From: Sneathiellales bacterium
GTDB lineage: Bacteria > Pseudomonadota > Alphaproteobacteria > JANQFL01
Assembly: GCA_028277845.1 (NCBI GenBank)
Contig: JANQFL010000025.1
Span: 1 to 44,410, forward strand
Direction of reading: 5' to 3'
DNA: 44,410 nucleotides
Every line of letters starts with the position of its first letter. Positions within the stretch are counted from its first letter, which is position 1. Of the stretch, positions 1 to 7,413 are shown in pieces. The position numbers and the translations under genes were made by a program. The notes under the pieces were generated by a model. It saw nothing but the letters and a program-made list of their open reading frames with translations. It had not been told where the DNA came from and made no database searches.

Positions 1-8
1 TGCCGTCT

Positions 9-32
9 CGGCCATACCGCCAGGTATGGCCG
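9..32. repeat. Perfect 10-bp stem-loop near the window edge
   Basis: Bases 9-18 (CGGCCATACC) are the exact reverse complement of 23-32, with a 4-base loop. No T-run follows on either strand, so this is not a standard intrinsic terminator. It could be an operator or an RNA hairpin of a gene beyond the left edge. Bases 33-122 hold nothing else that I recognise. Confidence 0.5.
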
Positions 33-122
33 TCACCGCCAGCCTTGGCCTTGGCGCCAATACGCTCCGTCAGAATGGATTCCATCTAAAGAGGAATTGC
101 TCTAAGTTCGGGATTGTCGCGC

Positions 123-590
123 TTATGCGCCGTGGCTGCCCAATACCGCACCCAGAACGGCTATCAGGCTTAACGTTAACAACGCCCAGTGGAGGCGTTG
201 CACCAGACGGAATGTCCGGTCCGGTTTCGCCTTGGCGCGGGATTCGAACCACCGGTGCAGGAACAGGGGTTCGGCGACGAACAGCATGACCGTGAAAATC
301 ACCCAGACCGCCGTCATGGCGTGCATCCACCAGAACGCGATCATGGTGAACCGCTCCCACAGGTCCCAGACGTGGGTCATGTAGAACCCGGACAGTCCGA
401 CCAGCAGCGTCGTCCCGCGCGCCTGCCAGGCGAAGCTGCGTTCGATGGATTCGAAGAACCGGACGCGGTCCTTCGGTTCGGCCATGCGTTTGACCGCGGG
501 CAGTAGCACCGTCGTGACGAACGCCACCCCGCCGATCCACAAAACGACACCGATAACATGCAGGGCCCGGGCAATCGTGACGTCGTCCAT
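123..590 (-). CDS. CopD-like four-helix membrane protein
   Basis: A 155-residue, very hydrophobic protein with about four membrane helices (roughly residues 6-30, 52-74, 82-106 and 132-152). It has a His/Trp-rich first helix (ALHVIGVVLWIGG) and His/Trp residues in helix 3. This pattern is typical of small CopD-like inner-membrane proteins, some of which are linked to copper handling or haem. The start is an ATG preceded by AGGA about eight bases upstream. It is transcribed away from the DUF411 and cytochrome c'-like genes, with a 168-base divergent gap between them, which supports a shared metal/redox theme. The fold class is fairly clear; the biochemical role is inferred. Confidence 0.7.
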   Translation of the reverse strand: MDDVTIARALHVIGVVLWIGGVAFVTTVLLPAVKRMAEPKDRVRFFESIERSFAWQARGTTLLVGLSGFYMTHVWDLWERFTMIAFWWMHAMTAVWVIFTVMLFVAEPLFLHRWFESRAKAKPDRTFRLVQRLHWALLTLSLIAVLGAVLGSHGA

Positions 591-758
591 TTGTGTTTCC
601 TGTATTCGGTTGCGCTCGGGCCGGTTTTACCACGGCCGATGTGCCACGGCGTCCCTACGATAACAAATCCGCCGCCGGGAACGGCTTGACCTTCCTCAAG
701 GTGGAAGCTCCAGCGTCGCGCCACAGTGACCGTAGCGTATCTTGGAAAGGACGGAATC

Positions 759-1211
759 ATGGCGCGTTTCTTGTGGCGTGCGGCGTTGTCGGCCGTGCTG
801 GCATTGATGGTCTGGATGCCGGTCCAGGCTGCCGAGGCGCCGTTGATGACCGTATGGAAAAGCCCCTGGTGCGGCTGCTGCATGCATTGGGTCAAGCACA
901 TGGAAGCCCACGGCTTCCGGGTCGACGTCAAGGACGTGGAAGACCTGGACCCGGTGAAGAAGCTCGCCGGCATCCCCGACAATCTGCAATCCTGTCATAC
1001 GGCTCACGTGGATGGTTACGTCATCGAAGGCCATGTGCCCGCGGCGGACGTCAAACGCCTGTTGAACGAGCGGCCTGCGGCCCGCGGTCTGGCCGTGCCC
1101 GGCATGCCTTCGGGCTCGCCCGGCATGGAAAACGGCGAACATGATCCCTATGACGTGCTGCTCATCGGCAAGGACCGTACGACGACGGTCTACGGATCCT
1201 ACAACCGGTAG
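759..1211 (+). CDS. DUF411 family periplasmic metal-binding protein
   Basis: A 150-residue precursor with a signal peptide (residues 1-24, cut after VQA). The mature part carries the DUF411 signature: the motif SPWCGCC (Cys38, Cys40, Cys41) and a later Cys79-His80, set in a thioredoxin-like small fold. DUF411 proteins are often encoded near copper resistance genes and are thought to bind metal in the periplasm; the exact function is unproven. I chose ATG 759 because GGAAAGG lies at 744-750, and the upstream in-frame ATG at 726 would bury the signal peptide. The cytochrome c'-like gene begins 13 bases downstream, so the two are probably co-transcribed. Confidence 0.85.
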   Translation: MARFLWRAALSAVLALMVWMPVQAAEAPLMTVWKSPWCGCCMHWVKHMEAHGFRVDVKDVEDLDPVKKLAGIPDNLQSCHTAHVDGYVIEGHVPAADVKRLLNERPAARGLAVPGMPSGSPGMENGEHDPYDVLLIGKDRTTTVYGSYNR

Positions 1212-1224
1212 GCGGCCGTACGGC

Positions 1225-1803
1225 ATGGCGAACCGGTTCGGCCTCGTCTTGCGTCGCCCGGTCCTGTCCGCCGTAACGGTGCTGGCGGTGGCGGGCGGCG
1301 CGTTCGCCCATGAAGGGGCGACCGGTATAGTCAAGGAGCGCATGGACGCCATGGAACGGATCGCAACGGCCATGAAGCGTGTCGGCGCCATGATGAACGG
1401 CAAGACCGACTACGAGGCCGGCGAGGTGGTTCGTGCGGCGGAAACCATCCACCGGCATGGCGGTGAGAATCTGACCCGTCTGTTTCCCAAGGATAGCCTG
1501 CAGCGGCCGACCCGGGCGCGTCCCGATATCTGGCGGGATTGGCAAAAGTTCAAATCCCTGGCGGATCAGGTCGCCCTATACAGCGACGTTCTGAAGGACG
1601 CGGCCGAAAACGGTCCGGTCGGATCCCGCCAGGGCATGCAGTCGGGTGTGCAACCGGACAAGCAATCGGGTGGGGGCCAAATGATGGGACAGGAGCCGAC
1701 GGACGATCCGGAGCAACTCAGGCAAATGCCCGCGCGCGCGTCCTTCATGCGTCTGGCGCGGACCTGCAAGGCCTGCCATACGGCGTTTCGCACCAGGAAA
1801 TAA
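1225..1803 (+). CDS. Cytochrome c'-like protein with an inserted loop
   Basis: A 192-residue precursor with a signal peptide ending near AFA (residue 28). The C-terminal haem motif CKACH (Cys181, Cys184, His185), followed by FR, and a four-helix-bundle-like sequence with RLFPKDS and IWRDWQKF are typical of the cytochrome c'/class II cytochrome c family. These periplasmic proteins bind NO or other gases, or move electrons. Residues about 131-168 form a Gly/Gln/Met-rich insert (SRQGMQSG, GGGQMMGQ) between helices, which makes the protein longer than typical family members of about 130-150 residues. It probably forms a transcription unit with the DUF411 gene upstream. Confidence 0.82.
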   Translation: MANRFGLVLRRPVLSAVTVLAVAGGAFAHEGATGIVKERMDAMERIATAMKRVGAMMNGKTDYEAGEVVRAAETIHRHGGENLTRLFPKDSLQRPTRARPDIWRDWQKFKSLADQVALYSDVLKDAAENGPVGSRQGMQSGVQPDKQSGGGQMMGQEPTDDPEQLRQMPARASFMRLARTCKACHTAFRTRK

Positions 1804-2109
1804 GTTCCGAAAACCGGGCCGGATGCCCCTTGAATACGAACGGCGAACCGCCGCCGTACGAGCCTCTCTCGTAGCCTGGGCTAGAACATCTCCTGGCAAT
1901 CGAACCCTTCTCCGTTTGCGATGGTCAACCGGTAGCGGATGGTTGCGTAAACTCTCGATATTGAATGGGTGCCTATCAAGTGATCGTATTATTACTTGCT
2001 TGAATTGCCATCTTGGGTCGTGGCATGGCTATTGTTTGACCGAGCTGAATACCCTCATCATCACCACGACGGAGTTAGGCAATTGGAAACCGAAGCAACC
2101 GGAACCGTA
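1804..2109. other. Low-GC intergenic stretch with no clear gene
   Basis: About 306 bases between the cytochrome c'-like gene and a small membrane protein. A hand count of 1981-2040 gives 25 G+C of 60, far below the flanking genes. A short in-frame extension of the next gene runs back to an ATG at 1996 and would encode a four-histidine run, but I see no ribosome site or hydrophobic leader that favours it. No tRNA, terminator with a T-run, or mobile-element end was found. Confidence 0.5.
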
Positions 2110-2352
2110 ATGTCGTTATTACCGATGTACCTGATGATATTGCCCTGGGCTATCGGAGCCTGGTGGATCGCCCCAAAATTTGGCGGCAACAAGTATCTGT
2201 GGTGTGGGTTGATGCTGATTCCACTCGTTCAAGGGGCAGTCTTGATTGTGTTTTTGGTCGTCGTCGTTAACGCCGTTTTGCATCGCCTCAACGCCGTGCT
2301 TGAACGATTGAACGACACTCCGGTCCCGGCAGGGAGCGACAGCCGACCCTGA
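2110..2352 (+). CDS. Orphan small membrane protein
   Basis: An 80-residue protein with two strongly hydrophobic segments (about residues 2-20 and 28-52, the second ending in IVFLVVVVNAVL), then an amphipathic tail (LHRLNAVLERLND). I do not recognise the family. ATG 2110 was chosen because the protein starts directly with the first membrane helix; a TTG at 2083 or the ATG at 1996 would add a polar N-terminus. Base composition is much lower in GC than the neighbours (2221-2280 is 30/60 G+C by hand count), suggesting recent acquisition. It converges on the ligase gene, with a 16-base gap. Confidence 0.5.
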   Translation: MSLLPMYLMILPWAIGAWWIAPKFGGNKYLWCGLMLIPLVQGAVLIVFLVVVVNAVLHRLNAVLERLNDTPVPAGSDSRP

Positions 2353-2368
2353 CGCGCGAGCGGCTAGG

Positions 2369-3874
2369 TCAGAACATCTCCAGATATTCCGCCTGTTCCC
2401 AGTCGGTGACGGTGGACAGGAAGCGGGCGATTTCGGCTTCCTTGATGTGGACGAAATAGTCGACGAAGCGGTCGCCCAGCTTGTCGCGGTAGAACCCATC
2501 GTCGCGCAGGGCCGCCACGGCCTCCATCAGGCTGCGGGGCATGGCGTCCGCGTCGGGCGTGTCGTAGGGCGTGGCGGTGGGCGGCGGCGGGGTCAGGGCG
2601 CGGGTCATGCCGTCCAGCCCGGCCAGTACCTGCGACGCCATGTACAGATACGGATTGGCCGCCGGTTCGCCGGCCCGGTTTTCGATGCGCGTGGCGCCGT
2701 CGCCCGGTCCGCCCAGGGCGCGCAGCATGACGCCCCGGTTGTCGCGGCCCCACGCCACCCGGTCGGGCGCCAGGGAATTGGGCTTGTAGCGCTTGTAGGC
2801 ATTGACGGTCGGCGCCGCGAACACGGCGCCGGCGCGGGCATGGGCGATCAGCCCGGCGACGTACTGCTGACCCAGGGGCGAGAGCAGCTCCGCGCCGCTG
2901 GCCGGCATGAAGGCGTTGGCGTCGGTCTTGCGGTCGACCAGGGACTGGTGCAGGTGCCAGCCGCTGGCGAACAGGTTGGGCAGTTGCGGCATACACATGA
3001 AGGTCGCCAGGTAACCGTGGCGCCGGGCGATCTGCTTGGTGGCGCTGCGGAACAGCATCATGGTGTCCGCCGCCATCAGCCCGCCGGCGGGCTGAAACGT
3101 CACTTCGCACTGGCTCGGGCCGAACTCCACCTCGGTGGAGCGCAGCGGCAGGCCCAGTTCCATCAGCCCCTTGCGGATGATGCTGAAGGCTGGCTCCAGT
3201 TCGTCGAAGCGGCTTTCGGTCAGGTAGTTGTAGCCGTGCGCCAGCAGGCTGACGTCCGGCGGTGTCGCCGGCTGGGTGGCGTCGGCGGCGTCGAGCTTGG
3301 CGTCGTTCAGCTTGAACAGATGAAACTCGACCTCCAGCCCGGCGGTGAAGTCGTAACCGGCCTCGGCCATGTCGCCGACGGCGTTCTGCAGGATGCGCCG
3401 GGTCGAGAACGGCACCGGCGTGCCGTCGGCGAAATAGATGTCGCACAGCATCCAGCCCGTCGCCTCGGCCCACGGCAGCACGTGGAAGGTGGTCGGGTCG
3501 GGCACCATGATGAAATCGCCGGCGCCGGTCATCTGTTCCATGCCGAAGCCGCCGCCCTCGGTGAACACGGGGTAGACCGTGCGGTGGGAGGTGTCCTTGG
3601 CCAGCAGCGTGGTGACGATGTTGATGCCGTTCCTGAAGGCGCCGGGCACGGCGTCGGCCATCAGCGACTTGCCGCGCAGCAGCCCGTGCTGGTCGGCGAA
3701 GGAAAAGCGCACCACCTGAAGGCCTTCGATGGTGATGTGCTTGTGCACTTCCTTGGCCGCCAGGATCTGCTCGTCGCTCCACAGCCCGTGCCGGGCGATG
3801 AAGTCCTCGCGCCCGACGCTCACGGGCGGGTCGGACGGCGCCGGAGCGTCGCTCTTTTTCACGTCGTCTTTCAT
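2369..3874 (-). CDS. Glutamine-synthetase-like amine ligase (gamma-glutamyl ligase type)
   Basis: A 501-residue member of the glutamine synthetase superfamily, closer in pattern to PuuA/GlnT-type gamma-glutamyl ligases than to housekeeping GlnA. Visible landmarks include the metal-binding E-x-E strand (LEVEFHLF), the second acidic block (EVEFGPSQCEVTF), the glutamate-site loop SGWHLHQS, the ATP-site block YKRYKPNS...RVAWGRDNR, and RIENRAGEPAANPYLY. All core regions are present, so the enzyme should be active. ATG 3874 is chosen; frame continues upstream to 3964 but gives a low-complexity tail. It is the last gene of a minus-strand run after the Rieske oxygenase, 171 bases downstream of it. 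In amine catabolism such ligases add glutamate to a primary amine before oxidation; the substrate here is unknown. Confidence 0.85.
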   Translation of the reverse strand: MKDDVKKSDAPAPSDPPVSVGREDFIARHGLWSDEQILAAKEVHKHITIEGLQVVRFSFADQHGLLRGKSLMADAVPGAFRNGINIVTTLLAKDTSHRTVYPVFTEGGGFGMEQMTGAGDFIMVPDPTTFHVLPWAEATGWMLCDIYFADGTPVPFSTRRILQNAVGDMAEAGYDFTAGLEVEFHLFKLNDAKLDAADATQPATPPDVSLLAHGYNYLTESRFDELEPAFSIIRKGLMELGLPLRSTEVEFGPSQCEVTFQPAGGLMAADTMMLFRSATKQIARRHGYLATFMCMPQLPNLFASGWHLHQSLVDRKTDANAFMPASGAELLSPLGQQYVAGLIAHARAGAVFAAPTVNAYKRYKPNSLAPDRVAWGRDNRGVMLRALGGPGDGATRIENRAGEPAANPYLYMASQVLAGLDGMTRALTPPPPTATPYDTPDADAMPRSLMEAVAALRDDGFYRDKLGDRFVDYFVHIKEAEIARFLSTVTDWEQAEYLEMF

Positions 3875-3941
3875 GGCCTGCGTATTCTTTGTTGGTTCGT
3901 TTACTCTACCACGTCTGGTCTTTGTCCGCGAAGGCGGCCAA

Positions 3942-4024
3942 GCCGGCCCTCTCCCCCGTCCCAACCACCCCTAGGGTACACTCATGGGTGGTTGGGCCAT
4001 GGGGATCTTGCGGAGAGGGCCGGC
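3942..4024. repeat. Nested inverted repeat (REP-like double hairpin)
   Basis: Two nested perfect stems. The outer 13 bp pairs 3942-3954 (GCCGGCCCTCTCC) with 4012-4024. The inner 11 bp pairs 3960-3970 (CCCAACCACCC) with 3986-3996, leaving a 15-base loop. The element sits in the 171-base gap between the Rieske gene (upstream on the minus strand) and the ligase gene. No T-run follows, so it is more like a REP-type palindrome or an mRNA-stabilising or attenuating hairpin than a classical terminator. Confidence 0.65.
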
Positions 4025-4045
4025 CCCGGTGTCATTCACAAAAAC

Positions 4046-5344
4046 TCACCCCCGCCACGGGCTTTCGGCCCAAGGCGACTCGCCGCGCCGGTCCATGTCG
4101 TGGGCGCGCCAGTCGTCCTGCCAGTTGTCCGAGGCGACGATGGTGTCGATGGCGACCAGCCCGTCCGGGTCGTCGAGGGGCGCGGCGCCGCCGTCCTCCA
4201 CCGTGTCGATGGCCTGCATCAGCAGCTTGCGGTTGGCGGTGATGGCCCGGTCGGTGGCGCCCAGGTGCTCGATGGTGCGGTCCTGGATCGGGCCCAGGCT
4301 TTCCACCGCCCACTGGTCGTGCACGTTGATGTCGCGGCCCATGCCGGTGTAGCTCAGGGTGCGCTGTTCGTCGGCGTCGTAGCCCCAGTTGTTGTCCCGG
4401 TTCTTGACCGAACGGTAATCGGGCAGGGTGCAGCTCGCCAGGCGCTGGTCGCGCATGGTCTGCTTGTCCACCGTCCGGCGGTAGTCGGTGAAGATAGCGT
4501 ACCAGTAATTGTTCACGTCATCCACCGGCACGTGCCACTGGGTGATGATCATGTCGTTGCTCATGGGAATGACGAAGGCGTTGGGGAAGGCCAGGTTGGT
4601 CACCCGGATGTGGCTCTTGACCTCGTCCAGTTCCCTCAGCGCGAAGATGCGCAGGCCGTAGCCGGTCTGCTCCACCTTGATCTCGGGCCGGTCGTAGTTG
4701 CGCAGCACCTCGGTCACCGGCGTGTCGGTGCCGGCGGCGCGGGCGCCGAACTGCTGGCCGTACAGCTCCTCGTCCGGGTCCTCGAAGAAACGGTGCAGAT
4801 AGGACGCGTGGGCCGGGTCGATGCCCACCTCCAGCGCTTGCAGCCAGTTGCATTCGATCAGCCCCTTGAAGGCGAACGAGTGGGCGTCGGGCGCGTTGAA
4901 GGCGTCGATGGCCGGCAGGGCCGGCGGCTCGCCCGGGCCCATATAGGCGAAGATGATGCCGTTCTTCTCGACGCACGGATAGGCGGGCTGGCGCACCTTG
5001 TTGCAGAAATTGCTGCCGACCGGCTCGGCCGGCTGCTCCAGGCACTTGCCGTCCACGTCGAACAGCCAGCCGTGGAACGGGCAGCGGATACCGCCGTCCT
5101 CGAGCCGCCCGAACGTCATGTCGGCACCCCGGTGGCAGCAGTGCTTGTGGATCAGCCCGTAGCGCCCGGCCTCGTCCTTGAACAGCACCAGGTCCTCGCC
5201 CAGCAGCCGCACCGGCTTCACCGGCCGCGGCCCGTCCAGTTCCTCGACCAGGGCGGCCGGCTGCCAATAACGCCTGAGCAGTTCGCCGCACGGGGTGCCC
5301 GTATCGGTCCGGGTGATGCGTTCGTTCATTTCGGCACTGAGCAT
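4046..5344 (-). CDS. Rieske non-haem iron oxygenase, alpha subunit (phthalate dioxygenase-like)
   Basis: A 432-residue oxygenase. The N-terminal Rieske domain has C69-x-H71 and C88-x2-H91, the [2Fe-2S] ligands. The catalytic domain has the mononuclear iron motif DPAHASYLH (Asp176 bridging residue, His179 and His184 ligands). The opening RITRTDTGTPCGELLRRYWQP resembles phthalate 4,5-dioxygenase and related homotrimeric oxygenases that need only an external reductase. The start at 5344 has GGAGGG about five bases upstream; the internal ATG at 5329 lacks one. No reductase or ferredoxin gene lies in the window. It sits between an MFS transporter and the gamma-glutamyl ligase-like gene, so a role in oxidising an imported (perhaps glutamylated) compound is plausible but inferred. 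Confidence 0.88.
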   Translation of the reverse strand: MLSAEMNERITRTDTGTPCGELLRRYWQPAALVEELDGPRPVKPVRLLGEDLVLFKDEAGRYGLIHKHCCHRGADMTFGRLEDGGIRCPFHGWLFDVDGKCLEQPAEPVGSNFCNKVRQPAYPCVEKNGIIFAYMGPGEPPALPAIDAFNAPDAHSFAFKGLIECNWLQALEVGIDPAHASYLHRFFEDPDEELYGQQFGARAAGTDTPVTEVLRNYDRPEIKVEQTGYGLRIFALRELDEVKSHIRVTNLAFPNAFVIPMSNDMIITQWHVPVDDVNNYWYAIFTDYRRTVDKQTMRDQRLASCTLPDYRSVKNRDNNWGYDADEQRTLSYTGMGRDINVHDQWAVESLGPIQDRTIEHLGATDRAITANRKLLMQAIDTVEDGGAAPLDDPDGLVAIDTIVASDNWQDDWRAHDMDRRGESPWAESPWRG

Positions 5345-5488
5345 TCGGGCCCTCCAAGCAGGCAATCGACCGCACACAAATGATCTTCGCATGCCCGAGG
5401 CAAGTCTAGCGCCTTCTGGCCCATATGTATTCGAACTGGGTTGGCTCCATTCACTCGGCCTATAGGGTACGCGCGCCGGTTCCGGCCG

Positions 5489-6700
5489 TTATTGCTGCGC
5501 CGCCAGCGGCCGTTGCAGCGCCGCGACCAGAGCGCCCGCCAGCAGAACCAGTCCCGCCGCCAGCAGGCTGGGTTCGGTGCTGCCGGCCCAGTCGGTGATG
5601 GCGCCGGCGCCCACCGGGCCGATGATCTGGCCGACCGAGAACACCACCGTGAACAGGGCGATGGAGGCACCCCATTGTGCCGGCGGCAGGTTCTTGCGGC
5701 CGAAGGTGGTGACCGCCGTCGGCACCATGAACAGGGACAGGCCGAACAGGGTGGCCGAGGCGAGGATGCTGGCCGGGCCCGCCGCCAGCAGGGGCAGCAG
5801 GATGCCCGCGCCGGTGGCCAGGCTGGTCAGGCCCATGGCCAGGCCGCCGCGGGACCGTTCCAGCACGCGGCGCCAGACGAGTGGCGACAGCATCACCGCG
5901 ATGCCCATGACGGCCCAGGTGGTGGCGACCAGGCCGGGGCCGTAGCCGCCGGTGCGCATCCAGGCGATCAGGAAGGTGATGTAGACCGTGTAGCCGACGC
6001 CGAACAGGAAGTACGTCAGCAGCGCCGGCGACATGCGCCACGCCGGCAGCGGTCCGGCGCCCGCCCCGTCCGCCGCCTGGCCGGGGGACGGCGCGGTGCG
6101 GGCCGCCCACCACGACGCCACCAGGGCGACCGCGCTGGCGCCGCCCAGCATCAGCCAGGCCGCCGGCCAGCCGGCGTCGCCGCTCCAGGCCAGGTAGGGC
6201 GGCAGCGACACGGCGGTCAGCAGCATGCCGAACCCGCCGCCGCCGAAATAGACCGCGATCACCAGGGCGTTGCGCGCCTTGTCGTCGGCGAACAGGGCGG
6301 AGGCCATGGCGCCGCCGGCGATGAACACCGGTGCGCCCCCGATACCCGCCATGACGCGCCAGAAGCTGAGGATCCACAGATCGCGGCTCACCGCCGACAT
6401 CAGCAGCGCCAGCGCCGTCAGCGCCATGCCCCAGACGAACAGCCGCTTCGGCCCGAGCCGGGAGACCAGCGCCAGCGCCAGTACCGCTCCGACCAGATAG
6501 CCGATGGCGTTGACCGTGTTGATCCAGCCCGCCTCGGTGTAGCTCCAGTCCAGGTCGCCGCGCATGGCCGGCAGCAACAGCCCATAGGAAAACCGCGCCA
6601 GCCCGTTCGACACCGCCGGCCCCAGCGACAGACCGATGGCGATCCACCAGAGGCGTGCGGGGTTGGCGCCGCCGCCGTTCGCGTTTCCGTCACCGGTCAC
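5489..6700 (-). CDS. MFS transporter, YbfB/YjiJ type
   Basis: A 403-residue major facilitator with about 12 membrane helices. It opens with a segment (LSLGPAVSNGLARFSYGLLLP) typical of the YbfB/YjiJ branch, has the loop 2-3 region (SRLGPKRLFVWG), and a cytoplasmic linker rich in Gly/Ala/Pro at about residues 205-220. The start is GTG at 6700. It lies 24 bases after tetR on the same strand and 144 bases before the Rieske gene, so it probably carries the substrate or product of the Rieske/ligase pathway. The direction of transport is not visible. Confidence 0.85.
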   Translation of the reverse strand: MTGDGNANGGGANPARLWWIAIGLSLGPAVSNGLARFSYGLLLPAMRGDLDWSYTEAGWINTVNAIGYLVGAVLALALVSRLGPKRLFVWGMALTALALLMSAVSRDLWILSFWRVMAGIGGAPVFIAGGAMASALFADDKARNALVIAVYFGGGGFGMLLTAVSLPPYLAWSGDAGWPAAWLMLGGASAVALVASWWAARTAPSPGQAADGAGAGPLPAWRMSPALLTYFLFGVGYTVYITFLIAWMRTGGYGPGLVATTWAVMGIAVMLSPLVWRRVLERSRGGLAMGLTSLATGAGILLPLLAAGPASILASATLFGLSLFMVPTAVTTFGRKNLPPAQWGASIALFTVVFSVGQIIGPVGAGAITDWAGSTEPSLLAAGLVLLAGALVAALQRPLAAQQ

Positions 6701-6724
6701 CGCGACACCCCGGACGTGGACCGG

Positions 6725-7291
6725 CTACAGCAACGCATCCAGCTCGATCTCGTCGAACACGCCCGTGTCGTCCATGATACGGGCGAGGAGCACGGCGCCT
6801 TCCAGGGTGGCGAGGGTCTTGAGGGCGGTTTTGCGCAGCGTGGTGGCCGATGTGCGGCGGCCCCAGGCGGTCCGGCCCAGAGCGTCGGTCAGCCAGTCGG
6901 CCGCGCGGGTGAAGAAGGCACGGACCTCGGCGGCCACTTCCGGCGGCAGATCGGCGATTTCGGCGCCCAGCAGGCCGGCCAGGCACATCAGGCCGTCGTC
7001 GGCCAGGGCGCGGCGGAACGGGGCGCGGAACCGCTTGAGCACGTCGCCGGCACTGGCGGTATCGTCCTCGGCCGGACCCAGGCTGGCGATAAACGCTTCG
7101 GTGTAGCGGGCAGCGACGGCGGCGCCCAGGGCGCCCTTGGTCGGAAAGTAATAGTGCACGGTGGCGCTTTTGACGCCGACCGCATCGGCGATTTCGCGGA
7201 AACTGACGCCGTTGTAACCCCGGGTGCGGATCATCGCCTCGGCGGTATTCAGGATCGAAGCCTCGTTATTGGCGCTGCGCGGTCCGACCAT
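6725..7291 (-). CDS. TetR family repressor heading the Rieske/ligase operon
   Basis: A 188-residue protein with an N-terminal TetR helix-turn-helix at about residues 12-56 (GYNGVSFREIADAVGVKSATVHYYF) and a C-terminal all-helical ligand domain of the TetR_C type. It is the first gene of a minus-strand set, followed 24 bases later by the MFS gene. Two copies of a TATCGATA-centred palindrome lie just upstream of its start codon, so it most likely represses its own operon until it binds a pathway compound. The effector is unknown. Confidence 0.88.
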   Translation of the reverse strand: MVGPRSANNEASILNTAEAMIRTRGYNGVSFREIADAVGVKSATVHYYFPTKGALGAAVAARYTEAFIASLGPAEDDTASAGDVLKRFRAPFRRALADDGLMCLAGLLGAEIADLPPEVAAEVRAFFTRAADWLTDALGRTAWGRRTSATTLRKTALKTLATLEGAVLLARIMDDTGVFDEIELDALL

Positions 7292-7302
7292 CGCATTCTC
7301 TC

Positions 7303-7314
7303 TCTATCGATAGA
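7303..7314. promoter_or_regulatory. Proximal TetR operator copy
   Basis: Perfect 12-bp palindrome TCTATCGATAGA (7303-7314), nearly extendable to 16 bp, 12 bases before the tetR start codon. It matches the centre of the distal copy at 7369-7384. Binding here would overlap the leader of the transcript. Confidence 0.7.
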
Positions 7315-7368
7315 TAGATAAACGGGATACCAGCCAGACGCAACGATCTTTTTCGCACTATATTTATC

Positions 7369-7384
7369 TATCTATCGATAGATA
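7369..7384. promoter_or_regulatory. Distal TetR operator copy, in an AT-rich promoter
   Basis: Perfect 16-bp palindrome TATCTATCGATAGATA, centred at 7376/7377. The flanks stay nearly symmetrical for another four bases on each side. It lies in the AT-rich gap (7292-7413) that must hold the promoter of the tetR-MFS-Rieske-ligase operon. Its centre is 68 bp from that of the proximal copy, about 6.5 helical turns. Confidence 0.72.
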
Positions 7385-7413
7385 AATAGTATTCTGGTTT
7401 TATTTTCAGCCGG

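Noticed and set aside
1996-2109. N-terminal extension of the small membrane protein with a four-His run
   Set aside because: No ribosome site and polar sequence; the hydrophobic protein begins naturally at 2110.
2369-3874. Housekeeping glutamine synthetase (GlnA)
   Set aside because: Sequence blocks and operon context fit the PuuA/GlnT-like ligase branch; no nitrogen-regulation gene is near.
2447-5383. Very long plus-strand open frame opposite the ligase and Rieske genes
   Set aside because: It mirrors two genes with clear motifs on the other strand; its protein is Gly/Arg/Val-rich with no domain. GC-rich DNA creates such frames.
5441-7321. Long plus-strand frame opposite MFS and tetR
   Set aside because: Low-complexity Arg/Gln/Ala protein; the minus-strand genes have clear transporter and TetR features.
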